From Cyanidiococcus yangmingshanensis (lineage: Eukaryota; Rhodophyta; Bangiophyceae; Cyanidiales; Cyanidiaceae), in the NCBI GenBank assembly GCA_013995675.1, contig VWRR01000005.1:382501-446500 (forward strand): a stretch of 64,000 nucleotides of DNA. The letters run 5' to 3'. The first letter of the stretch is position 1; the number at the start of each line of letters is the position of its first letter. The notes below the pieces were generated by a model. It saw only the letters and a program-made list of their open reading frames with translations. It made no database searches and was not told the DNA's origin. A program made the position numbers and the translations under genes. Below, piece after piece: positions 32,258 to 41,796 of this stretch.

Positions 32258-32637
32258 GGCCGCCTCTCAACAGGGACGCTTCACAGGTCGTGTTGTTTCG
32301 CGTGCAAAGGCAATAGTTTGGTCTCGGACTGACATACTTGTGACTGCAAGCTCGCCGTAAAGTTTTAAAGTGCTCTACGATCGCACGTATTGATACCCCG
32401 AGTAAGGGTAGAAAGGGTTTATTGCACGATAGGATGGTTTGCTGCCGGTCCGAATAAGTGTTGGCCGTATCCGTGCCACCGTTCGAGCGCGGTTGGAAAC
32501 GGACTTTTTGTGGGGGAAACTTGTTCCCCGTTGTAACAAGCAGATCTTTCGGAGGTTTGGTGCAGTCTTTTATCGTTGCCGGGCCGGCTGTTTTCTTCGT
32601 CGCGTACTTGGGCGAAGCGAATCTTATCGAAATAGCT

Positions 32638-34245
32638 ATGGAGAATGGTATTCGAGTTCGGTTCCCAACGCCTTTCCACGTGCGAATGTTTGCGTCTGTG
32701 GTCTCTTGTTTATCACGCTGCCAGACCGCCTGCTTACGGCAGCGTGCCGGGGACACGACGGCTTCAGAGTCCTTTCATTCAGATGGGCTATGGTTTTCGA
32801 CAGACGCAACTTGCCTAACCGTGGCCATTCATGCGATCGGTTGTGCTGCATCGGTGGCGTTCCGTCGCGACTTTTTTCCACGTGAGTGTGGCGGTCGGCT
32901 AGAGGCGCTCCCTGGCCGAGTACTGTCCATCGCCATAGAGCCAGTATACTGGTGGCCAATCATACGGGCTGCTGGTAGTACTTCTGCTGCTTTGGGGATC
33001 GGACGTAAGGGTGGCGTTGCATCAACCTTGGCCACAACGCCGGCGCCAGCGACGGCCAGCGGCGTGCCTGTTGAGCAACTCGAAGTGCGCGTCGATGTTG
33101 CTGCGAGTGATGTCGTCCTTGATGCGGTGGCGTCCGCGAGTTCGTTGGTGGCTCGCCAAGCTCGCGGGCCCGCAGGGTTTCATGACGCACGACATTGGCG
33201 TTTTCAGTATCGATTTCGAGCGCCGATGCACCTGCACGAACAGATACGAGACGAACTCCCAACGCGAGAGTCGTATTCCTGTCGATTGCGCTTTGCTCCA
33301 CGCGTTTTTCTCGACGCGCTCTCCAATATGCACCGCCAAATCGCTCAAGTTACGTTCCACTTTGAGCCGCATCAGCTGCGCCTATCCAGTGCACAGACGA
33401 TTCGGAACGGCCCGGCTGTCGATCGGTGCGCAAGTCACTACCGCGACAGGTCGCATGCGCGAGCGGCAGCGCTGCACACTCAAGTGAAGATTGACGGCTC
33501 TGCGCTCGACATCTACGAAGGTTTCCCCGAAGTGTTCCAGTCACCCGGCGACGACCGATATGCTGATTCCAGCCGACTGAGGGCCGCAGTCTGTACCCAG
33601 GATCCAGCGTCCATGCGCGCAATGACGGTGCCGATGCGCCCCTTCAAGGCATGGCTGGAATTGGGGGCACGGCTGGATAGCGCTGTCTGGATGCTCTACG
33701 AACCTGGCGGAGCTCTCCTATTGCGCCTTGACTTGACGCACTCTCAAGCAATGATGGCTCAGACAGACGGCACCACGACTCATCAGGTAACTCCGGCGGA
33801 TGCGTGGTCGACTTTGGACCCAGCTCGTGCCGAAAACACGCAACCGTGGCTCTCTGCAGAAATGCGACTTGTCGTTCGAGGAGATTTACATCGCGGAAAC
33901 GCTTCTTTCCCGCATGACCAATTGCAGGATGCGACATGGCTTGCTGCGCAGGACGGCAGGCAAGATGAGGCAGTGGATTTTCACCGGTCTGCTCGTCATA
34001 TCGCACAAGGCTCGGTTCTCGCAACAGCTCATCCGGCCTTATGGACGGGTGGTGGCACCGCCTTTGCGCATCCGCTCTCCGATGAGTTCCCAGGAGATTC
34101 TGGGTGCCTTTCTGCCTGGACACCTACAGCACAAGGACTGGAGTCTTCCAATCGTTGCCCGGAAGAGAGCGACGCGGAGACCAGTATGGACAGTGCTGAT
34201 TCGGTTGGTGGAACGCCGCCGCCAATGACGATGATGCCCGTTTGA
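32638..34245 (+). CDS. RAD9: Rad9-like subunit of the 9-1-1 checkpoint clamp
   Basis: Predicted DNA-damage checkpoint clamp subunit (Rad9 of Rad9-Hus1-Rad1, PCNA fold). From the ATG at 32638 (535 residues) the N-terminus shows the Rad9 pattern: a hydrophobic start, VVSCLSRC, then DGLWFSTDATCLTVAIH and FRRDFFPREC. This is comparable to the HSLSR, DGLSLRTVN and APLFF blocks of Rad9. The second half has RFAPRVFLDALSNM, TQVKIDGSALDIYEG and VPMRPFKAWLELGARLDSAVW, like the ITFCLKEFRGLLSFAE region. The tail ends with GGTPPP, reminiscent of the VPGTPPPKKFRSLFFG motif near the Rad9 C-terminus. An insertion of roughly 80 residues separates the halves. Similarity is weak but correctly ordered. A longer frame upstream starts only at a GTG. 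Confidence 0.65.
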   Translation: MENGIRVRFPTPFHVRMFASVVSCLSRCQTACLRQRAGDTTASESFHSDGLWFSTDATCLTVAIHAIGCAASVAFRRDFFPRECGGRLEALPGRVLSIAIEPVYWWPIIRAAGSTSAALGIGRKGGVASTLATTPAPATASGVPVEQLEVRVDVAASDVVLDAVASASSLVARQARGPAGFHDARHWRFQYRFRAPMHLHEQIRDELPTRESYSCRLRFAPRVFLDALSNMHRQIAQVTFHFEPHQLRLSSAQTIRNGPAVDRCASHYRDRSHARAAALHTQVKIDGSALDIYEGFPEVFQSPGDDRYADSSRLRAAVCTQDPASMRAMTVPMRPFKAWLELGARLDSAVWMLYEPGGALLLRLDLTHSQAMMAQTDGTTTHQVTPADAWSTLDPARAENTQPWLSAEMRLVVRGDLHRGNASFPHDQLQDATWLAAQDGRQDEAVDFHRSARHIAQGSVLATAHPALWTGGGTAFAHPLSDEFPGDSGCLSAWTPTAQGLESSNRCPEESDAETSMDSADSVGGTPPPMTMMPV

Positions 34246-34686
34246 GCATCGGTTTTGTTTGCCTCGGGCTCGGAGGATTGTACCGGCATGCCCAGCTCGG
34301 CTGTCGCTGGGTGCAGTCCTGCTCATTTGGAGCGCGAGCTCAGCGCCAATCCTCGAAGGCGTCCTCATCTGAACGATCATTTTTGCTCGTCCTTGAAGAC
34401 TCAAATGGCGCGCTTTCGTAATGATCAACAGAGACGCAGATGACTTGTGTCTTGATCTCTGCTGCTCAATGGCGCAGCGATTCGTAGCAAAGCTGCATGG
34501 ATTGCGAGGCGCTGTTTCGCACGAAGCGCTCCGCAATCGCAGATGCACCATGCTACTGCTTGGCAGAGACCGGGCATTGACAAGCGAGACATGGGAGCGC
34601 AACCGTTGGGCGCGGTGACCTGCGACCCATCCTCTGTGTCATCCAAACATGCGGAATCTCTGTTTGCGTCAGGAATCAAGCGTCAA
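34246..34686. other. Convergent intergenic region
   Basis: About 440 bp between the ends of the Rad9-like and ApaG-domain genes. No gene, repeat or RNA structure was noticed. It should contain both 3' untranslated regions. Confidence 0.4.
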
Positions 34687-35631
34687 CTAAAGCGGCGGTC
34701 GAGCGGGTCGCTTTGATGATCCGTCTGCGCTACGCAAGGATGCTGTGGTATCGGGCGATGTACCAGCCGGCATGCGCTCAAGCGCCGGTTCCTGCTGCAA
34801 TGACGACGCAATCAGCCCGAAAGGTTTGATCTCAGCCGTGAACTCCACGCCTCGTGGTATCTGAAGCATGCGGTAGAACCCTCGCATCACCCCGAGCGGG
34901 GCGGCCAACACACACTGACTACGGTATTCGTAGCGAGTGCCGGCGTCCAATGTCGGCGTCTGGCCAACAACGCCGAGGCCACGAACGGTCTGCAGCTGTC
35001 CGTGCAGATCATTGATATCCCAATGTCGTCCGAGAAGCAGCACAGGCTCAGCACTGCGGTTCTCGATTCGCACAAAATACGCAAAATGATACACGTCGCC
35101 AAGCCCTGGAAGGCCTATACCTCGCGGCTCTCGGCCGAGGAACAACGAGTCGACCTCAACTTGCACCCCCGCTGTGCTGCAGATAGAGTGCGGCTCGTAT
35201 ACCAATCGCTGCAGAGCGACTGTCCGCATCTGCACCGCTTTGAGTAGTCGAAACCCCAGCTCGAGCGTCGACTCGCTTGCGTTCGCACCACTCGCGATGC
35301 GTTGACGAACCATGCGACGCAGTTCACTGGCAAGCTGCCACGGTTCTCCAATAGCGCCTGTCCGAGAAGCCTCTTCAGTCAACGCCGCCTCTTGAGCGTC
35401 CGCAAGGGCTGTACGCAACAGTTGCCACTCGCGCTCTCTAAAAGCCGATTCAAGCACACTCGCGCTGCGTCCCACTCGGACCCATTCACGACCATAGTCA
35501 CGAAGCGCTCGCTGCAGAGCCCTGTACAACAAGCGTTGAACGGAGGTTGCAGCAGCAGGTGACGACGCCTGCAAAGAACAGAACCAACGACATGGGTACG
35601 GAAAACACTGGCCAACGACGTGACCCAACAT
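34687..35631 (-). CDS. ApaG-domain protein with N-terminal helical region
   Basis: The C-terminal half carries an ApaG (DUF525) domain, an immunoglobulin-like fold found in bacterial ApaG, FBXO3 and PDIP38. The blocks are GVQVEVDSLFLGRE, YHFAYFVRIENRSAEPVLLL, RHWDINDLHGQLQTVRGLGV and RYEYRSQCVLAAPLGVMRGF. The ATG at 35631 gives 314 residues (an earlier TTG is in frame). The N-terminal half has an R/A/S-rich start followed by helices beginning LLYRALQRALRDYG. This superficially resembles an LYR motif, and a basic helical segment RRMVRQRIA follows. A fused targeting or partner-binding domain is likely. Substrate or partner is unknown. The frame is intact. Confidence 0.75.
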   Translation of the reverse strand: MLGHVVGQCFPYPCRWFCSLQASSPAAATSVQRLLYRALQRALRDYGREWVRVGRSASVLESAFREREWQLLRTALADAQEAALTEEASRTGAIGEPWQLASELRRMVRQRIASGANASESTLELGFRLLKAVQMRTVALQRLVYEPHSICSTAGVQVEVDSLFLGREPRGIGLPGLGDVYHFAYFVRIENRSAEPVLLLGRHWDINDLHGQLQTVRGLGVVGQTPTLDAGTRYEYRSQCVLAAPLGVMRGFYRMLQIPRGVEFTAEIKPFGLIASSLQQEPALERMPAGTSPDTTASLRSADGSSKRPARPPL

Positions 35632-35777
35632 GCACACGTAAGGCTCACGACTACCAGCGAAACAAGTCGTTCTCAATGAAGAAGACGAACAAAGTTGCGA
35701 TGGGTCGCTTGCAGAGAACGATGAAACCTAGCGTCCGAGATAAATTGGCGCCTCATGCCATTCCTGGTGGCGACAAT

Positions 35778-36028
35778 GACTCGACCTCGAGACCTGAGAC
35801 AGTCGAATGCTCTTCCCCTGTATCCCTGAAGCGTGAATGCTGGAAGACCATAGATGGGAGCCATGAGCATGCGCTGGTTGATGACTCGACCTCGAGACCT
35901 GAGACAGCCGAATGCTCTTCCCCTGTATCCCTGAAGCGTGAATGCTGGAAGACCATAGATGGGAGCCATGAGCATGCGCTGGTTGATGACTCGACCTCGA
36001 GACCTGAGACAGCCGAATGCTCTTCCCA
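35778..36028. repeat. 105-bp tandem repeat, 2.4 copies
   Basis: GACTCGACCTCGAGACCTGA recurs at 35778, 35883 and 35988, a period of exactly 105 bp. The copies are nearly identical (GTCGAATG versus GCCGAATG). Because the period is 35 codons, a plus-strand frame (up to 36032) reads through as a 35-residue repeat containing STSRPETAECSSPVSLKREC. The opposite strand is open in more than one frame. It lies between the divergent ApaG and DHX37-like genes, so promoter spacer is the simplest reading. Confidence 0.9.
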
Positions 36029-36395
36029 TTGATATCATTCAAGAATGCGTAGAAATAGACCACGTTCTAGCCAGCCTTGAGCGCATTGTGGAAGCACTCC
36101 ATCTCAAACAATTGCATCAAGACGATCGATGCTGGTCTGCAGCCGCATATCCTCCATCGAATCGTCGTAACCTCGTTCGCAAACAACATTCACCTGTAAT
36201 CGTTCGCTCCTTGAGACGCAGGCCAACAACAAGTCTATGCATCGATGTGGCTACTGGTACCCACCAACGACCTATGAATCCATTCTCTTTGAGCATCTGC
36301 ATAGTTTTGAATGCTCGTCTTCGCAGTCGCTGCCAAGGATGGTGTTTGTCGGCGGTCCAGCGACCAGGGGAACATTGGAAACCTGAATCTTTTGG

Positions 36396-36401
36396 TATAA
36401 A
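36396..36401 (+). promoter_or_regulatory. TATA-like element upstream of the DHX37-like gene
   Basis: GGTATAAATCG places a TATAAA hexamer about 66 bp before the ATG at 36467. The spacing is plausible for a core promoter, but a single hexamer match is weak evidence. Confidence 0.3.
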
Positions 36402-36466
36402 TCGAACGGATCCTCATTGGCCAAGGCGCTGGCTCGGCGTCCATTGCGAACACAACGCCGTGGATC

Positions 36467-39400
36467 ATGATTCAGAGGCCGAACTTCATGGTCGAGACGT
36501 CCACAGAACGATCATCCTCCATCAATAAGGATGAGCGACGAGATCGTTGGCAGCGCTTCTCTCGGCACAAACGGCGACAGCCACCATCAGTCCCATCAAC
36601 GGTTCGTGAGCAGCAGCGCAAGGAGCTGGCAGCGCAACGTGGACAGGTGCGTCACGCCGAACGGGAGCACTACTTGGCTATTTTGGCCCGAAACTGCGCT
36701 CTCGGGCGCGGTACGCCAGCGACTGGTGCCATCTCAGGCACTCAGTGCCGCCAAGCGTGTTCGGAAACGGAAGGATTCTTTGGCGTCTCCGCGACAGGTA
36801 CCGTCGACAACGTGTCGGCCCCTGGAGAGGACAGGGGCACCCGAGCGGCCACCGAAGGCACCCGGACACCAGATCATGGTGCAGAAACGTGTTCGGGTGC
36901 GCCAACATCGGACACCGGCAGACTTGGCGGTGATTCTGGAACATGATCGTGTGGCCACAACCAACCATATAGAAGACGAGGTGCGCTTACAAACAGGTTC
37001 GTATCCGGCTCGAGCCACGCTCCCAGAGACCCTTGGAGGAGACACCTCTGCGGCGGTGCCAAGCGCGGCCGGTGATGACTTGTCGCAGGCGATGAACGCT
37101 TCCCAGACTGGCCAGGGCCATGGATGCGTCGGTCCAAGTACAACGACCGAGGTCCGTTCTGCCTCGTTGAACGATCCGCGATGGGTATCGTCTCCGGGCG
37201 AGGCAGCGAAACTGCAGGGCCCCCAGCGCACTTTGGTTGGTGTGAGCATGCAATCGCAAACAGTGTCCAAGCGCTGTGAGGGCGAAACCGCCACATCCTG
37301 CGCTAAAGCGCTCTCTGGGCCACGCCTTGATGACGCAGCGTCGTTGGGACGGACACCCCCGTCGACGCAAACAGGTCAGGTGACCATACCAGCCACGTTC
37401 AGCGGTCCAGAATCAAATACTTATCGAGACACCATTGATGCGACAAGTGGAATGACGCGTCGTTCATTATTGACAAGAGCAACGACGTCCAAGTCTTTCT
37501 TCGTCACGGTGCATCGACCGCAGTCGGTTGTCGAACAGCGTGCTGCGCTTCCAGTTTTCGAAATGGAACAGGAGTTTATGGAGAAACTTCACGATCATGG
37601 CGTCGTCATCGTCGTTGGGCCAACCGGTTCCGGCAAGACGACCCAAATACCTCAGTTTCTCTATGAGGCGGGCTACGGACATCCTGATCGGAGCCGTCGA
37701 CCAGGAGGGCCCGTGGTGGTCGTTCAGCCTCGTCGTCTAGCGGCCATTTGGTGTGCTGAACGCGTCGCAGCGGAACTCGGTGCAGAAGAGAGCCAGGACC
37801 CGTCCGTTGCGGAGACTCGTTCACTGGTGTGCCCAATTCGTCTCGGTGTTCAGGTTGGCTACCATGTCCGCCATCAACGGTGTGCGAACGACGAGCAAAC
37901 GCGAATCCTTTTTGTTACCGATGGCGTGTTGCTGCGGGAGTTGGCGTCAGATGTAACGCTTCGGCGCTATGGTTGTGTCATTCTCGACGAAGTCCATGAA
38001 CGAAGCATCCAGATGGATTTGCTGTTGGGTTTGCTCAGTCGAACGGTGCGTCTCCGTCGTTCGTTGGCGTGGCAGCGAGCCTATCCGCAGATTGGCCCGC
38101 TCAAGTTGGTGATCATGTCCGCGACCATCGATGCTGAAACGCTGGCTCATCATCCGCAGCTTTTTTTCAATCCGGACGAGCCTTGGATCGAATCCGTCTC
38201 AACAGGGCATGTACCCGAGCCGAGTTCGGTTACCGACGCGGGACAAGTGCCGCATCCAGACGCCGAGTTGGAGGTATCGCCGTCAGCCTCATCTCCGCAA
38301 CCAGAACAATGTCGTGCGTCGGCCCAGGTTCATCGCTCAGCGCATGTCGTAACGCCATCAACGACATCTTCGAACGAAGCCTGTATCGATACCAGTGGAG
38401 CGCCAACCATGGTATCGAGCGACGGGCTCGCGACTCCAGCGAGAGCTGCATCGCCTGTCGGATTCATGAAAACCAAAGCAACGGAATGGAAATGGCATCG
38501 TCCAGCAGTGTTAACGATCCCTGGACGACAATACCCCGTCAGTGTGCATTTTGCTCGCCGAACCCATCGCGATTATCTGGAAGCTGCGCGTGAGAAATGT
38601 CTCAAGATTCACCAACGTTTACCGCCCTGGTCATATCCTTGTCTTTATGCCTGGTCGTCGCGCCATCGCTCAACTCTGTTCTGCGCTACGGCAAACGTGG
38701 CAACATAACACGAACATCCGCTCCAGGTCTTGGCCCTCTACGCTGGCATCCCACAAAGTGCGCAGGAGGCGATCCTCCGAGCAGTACAAGGCGTCGAGCG
38801 GGTCTGTATCGTTGCAACCAATGTGGCCGAGAGTGCCGTCACCATTCCGAATGTACGTTATGTCGTCGATAGCGGACGTGTTCGTCGCGTTGTCGTCCAC
38901 AACCGAGGCAGTCAAGCCATCTCGCTGCATCAGGTGACTTGGACGAGCCAAGCGTCCGCTTCACAGCGAGCCGGAAGAGCAGGACGCACTGGCCCAGGTC
39001 ACTGTTATCGTCTGTATTCGGCAGCGACCTTTGGAAATCTCTTTCCGCCAGCCGATGAACCGGAAATCCAACGCCTGCCGCTCGAGTCAGTGCTCCTGTT
39101 CTTGACTCGTCTCGGTATACGCTGGCCACTTAAGTTTCCCTGGGTGACCCGGCCTGACCCAAATGCCCTGAAGAGAGCGATCTGGGTCTTGACTGTACTA
39201 GGCGCTATCGAGCCAAGTGATGAACGAGCTTGTGGCCAAACGTCTGCATCAACCTTGAGATGCTCGCCGACGCTTGACTCCAACCAAGGGACCGGAACTG
39301 TTCAGCAGGCACGTCCGTCCTTGGCACACGAGCGAGAGGCGCTGCTGGGTGCGTTGACCCCGCTGGGTGCGGCGAATGGCGCGACTACCAGTGTCGGCTC

Positions 39401-40944
39401 GACTCGCTCGGCTGCTTCTATGGCTGCAGACCACCGACCCGAGTTGTTTACCGTATGGCATCCGTCTCGTCGCTTTGCTGAGCGTCCGCGACATTGTTCA
39501 GCATTCGGTCTGGCAAGAGATCACCGGAGACGAATCACCATGACGCACTCGATCGACGGAGACGACAACAGTTCCTTGCTCATCCAGACAGTGAGGTCTT
39601 AACGAAACTTCGTCTCCTTGGAGCAGCGGAGCATGTATGGTGCACCGGAGACGATTCATCGGCGTTCTCCCAAGTTCTGCGCCGCATACGGACTCATCGA
39701 GACGACGGTACGAGAGGCGCTCCTCATTGTGAGGCAGCTCGAGCAGCTGGGTCTGCAGCACTTGGGAACGAAAACGTTGTCATTCCGTGTCGCTGTTGAA
39801 ACTGCTGCAGTTGGTGATACGGTGGTCAGGTCCGATGCCAGCCACCTGCCGCCCGGTTTCGATGAGTCCCGCTTCGCTTGAGGAACAGTCTTCCTGGAGC
39901 GACCATACCGAGGACGAGGACCACGATCCTGCATGGTTCGCGTCGTCCAGAGAGGCGCCGTCGACGTTCATGACAAGAACGCCACCGTTACCACCGCCAT
40001 CCCTGGAGCAGGAACGAGAACTCTGTCGAGCGCTTTTGGCAGCATTTCCAGACCAGGTTGCTCGTCGAATGGAACCAGATCAAGTCTATCAGTGGCGACA
40101 GGAACATCCGCAAACGAGCGGGGGCATCCTCTTCCGTTGTCCTGTATGGGATGCGGACGAGCATCCTACCAAGATGCCGTTCATCGCTCGAGTGTCCCGT
40201 TACTGTCCAGTGGATCCATCCCGAGACACTGCTCGGTACCTGCTCTACACCGAGCTGACCGTCGAGGACCCTGAACAAGCAGAGGTCGCTGGCAAGTCCC
40301 CCACGGTAGCGGTAGCGACCATGCGAGGGGTCACCAGGATCGAACCGCACTGGTTGGCAACCATGGGCAGACCGCCCCTGGTCCGCTACGGCGAGGTCGT
40401 TGGCGAGCTCGCTCCTCCTCGTTATGATGCTCAAATGGATCAGGTTATGGCTTGGATCAGGACATTTTACAGCAGAGAGGCATGGCCACTGCCAGTACGC
40501 TGGATGCCTCTACCTTCCGTGATACAGGAGAGCCCAACTAGGCTCATCGATCAGCGCGAGCGACGCTTGTGTCTGTTTGCACGAGCGCTTCTAGAACGAC
40601 AAGTACTGGCCAGCTTTCCCCCGATGGAATGCTGTGGACGTTTGCGACCATCATCTGCAGTATTAACCTGGGATACGGACCTCGAGCATTCATCTGGTTC
40701 AGCAGCTCGAGTGCCTGCCTATCGTCAACACCGTGCGGCAGTGCTGTGGCTGGCGGCACTGCGTCGACATCGCGTGGAGCGCCGCTGTACGCTTCTTGAG
40801 CAGTGGCAACGTGATCCGCAGTTTCTACTCGATGAGTTCTTGCTTTGGGTCCCGGCATCCGACCAGGAGGTCTTGCAGAAGAACTGGACATCCATGACTG
40901 CGGTCATCTGTCGTTCGTCGAGCGAGACTAGGGAACGTGCCTGA
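36467..40944 (+). CDS. DHX37/Dhr1-like DEAH-box RNA helicase, reading frame interrupted repeatedly
   Basis: Ribosome-biogenesis helicase of the DHX37/Dhr1 family, which releases U3 snoRNA from pre-40S particles. The helicase core reads GPTGSGKTTQIPQF (Walker A, about 37614), VILDEVHERS (DEVH rather than DEAH, about 37980), IMSATIDAE and GHILVFMPGRR. The second RecA domain has VATNVAESAVTIP, QRAGRAGRTGPGHCYRLYS, then the winged-helix and ratchet segments. The C-terminal OB-fold-like region ends LLEQWQRDPQFLLDEFLLWVP, as in DHX37. The protein is spread over all three plus frames. Changes occur near 36.70, 38.62, 38.71, 39.37, 39.54, 39.66 and 39.87 kb. Six are in the +1 direction and one (38.71) is the opposite. 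The motif content on both sides is continuous, so a decayed pseudogene is not obvious. Sequencing indels or recoding are alternatives. Confidence 0.85.
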
Positions 40945-41199
40945 CCTCGCTCGCAGCGTTCGAATGCTTCTTGGGGTGGCACCTCGTCTGCCATGGTCCG
41001 TTGCCGAGTCCTCAGTCATCGAGGGTACCGCCCTGCCTGCAAAACGCTACGCATGTTGTGTTTGTGGCTGAGTTTGGCAGTCTCATCACCCGTCCGGATG
41101 CTCGACTCGATCAACACCGGAGGCGGAGACCCGTGAACGCGTGTTGGTCTCTTCACGAACGCCTCTAGACAAGCATCACTTCCGAATGTAACCTCATTG
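40945..41199. other. Convergent spacer
   Basis: Short region between the ends of the helicase gene and the cytochrome b5 gene. Nothing recognised. Confidence 0.3.
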
Positions 41200-41667
41200 C
41201 TACTGATCGGGTCTGTTTGCAACCTGAGCAGTGCGGTCGCGAACCGAGTCTGGATATGTTTTGTCGTCGTCGTCGTCGTCGTCGTCGGGGACGTAGACGC
41301 CCACTTCACAGCCTCGTAGTAGCCAGGAGATGTTCACCCATGGGTGCATGCTCATAAACGCAGCGGTACCGTCCTTCCCAGCTGCTTCACTGAGCAAAAT
41401 CTCATCGCCACCAGGATGGTAGGCCAAGTAGGCCGTGATATCGTACACGACGCCGTGGATGGCTGTCCAAGCGTCATCCACACGCGCATGAGCGCGTAAC
41501 TGAGCACGACTTATTCGTAAGAGCGTCTCGCGAGCCGGAAGCTCGTTCCGTCGACCAAGCCACGCCAGTGGAGCCTTCGATGGAGCTGTCCATCGAGCGC
41601 GTAAACGACTCGAACTCAAGTTGTCGGTCGTCGTTGCCGGTGCTATGCGCCCTAGCCACGATGACAT
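41200..41667 (-). CDS. Cytochrome b5-like heme-binding protein
   Basis: Soluble cytochrome b5-domain electron carrier. The ATG at 41667 gives 155 residues. The heme domain spans about residues 50-122. It has ISRAQLRAH at its start, WTAIHGVVYDITAYLAYHPGG with the first axial histidine in HPGG, and then AGKDGTAAFMSMHPWVN with the second axial histidine. The spacing and sequence resemble the b5 domain of CYB5R4-type proteins (NADH-cytochrome b5 oxidoreductase) more than microsomal b5. There is no C-terminal membrane anchor. Instead an eight-aspartate run from a GAC triplet repeat is followed by a short tail. The first 45 residues are basic and S/T-rich. It lies 129 bp upstream of where TRAPPC13 stops, on the same strand. 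Confidence 0.85.
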   Translation of the reverse strand: MSSWLGRIAPATTTDNLSSSRLRARWTAPSKAPLAWLGRRNELPARETLLRISRAQLRAHARVDDAWTAIHGVVYDITAYLAYHPGGDEILLSEAAGKDGTAAFMSMHPWVNISWLLRGCEVGVYVPDDDDDDDDKTYPDSVRDRTAQVANRPDQ

Positions 41668-41796
41668 GGAGACTCGTTCACCTTGACGCAGAGCGCCCGT
41701 ACACGATCCCGATCAATGGACGAGACTTTAGATGCCACGTAAAGCGCACCAAAACTCCTACAGTGGTGCGGTTCACCACTCGAGAACAACGAACAC

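Larger units (their letters stand above)
31467..32637. other. AT-rich divergent intergenic region with repeats
   Basis: About 1.2 kb between the divergent HAT/TPR and Rad9-like genes. It contains the 33-bp tandem array described separately, a TATAAATA sequence near 31748 and a 9-bp perfect hairpin at 32229-32257. No gene was recognised; open frames over the repeats are artefacts of low complexity. Confidence 0.5.
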
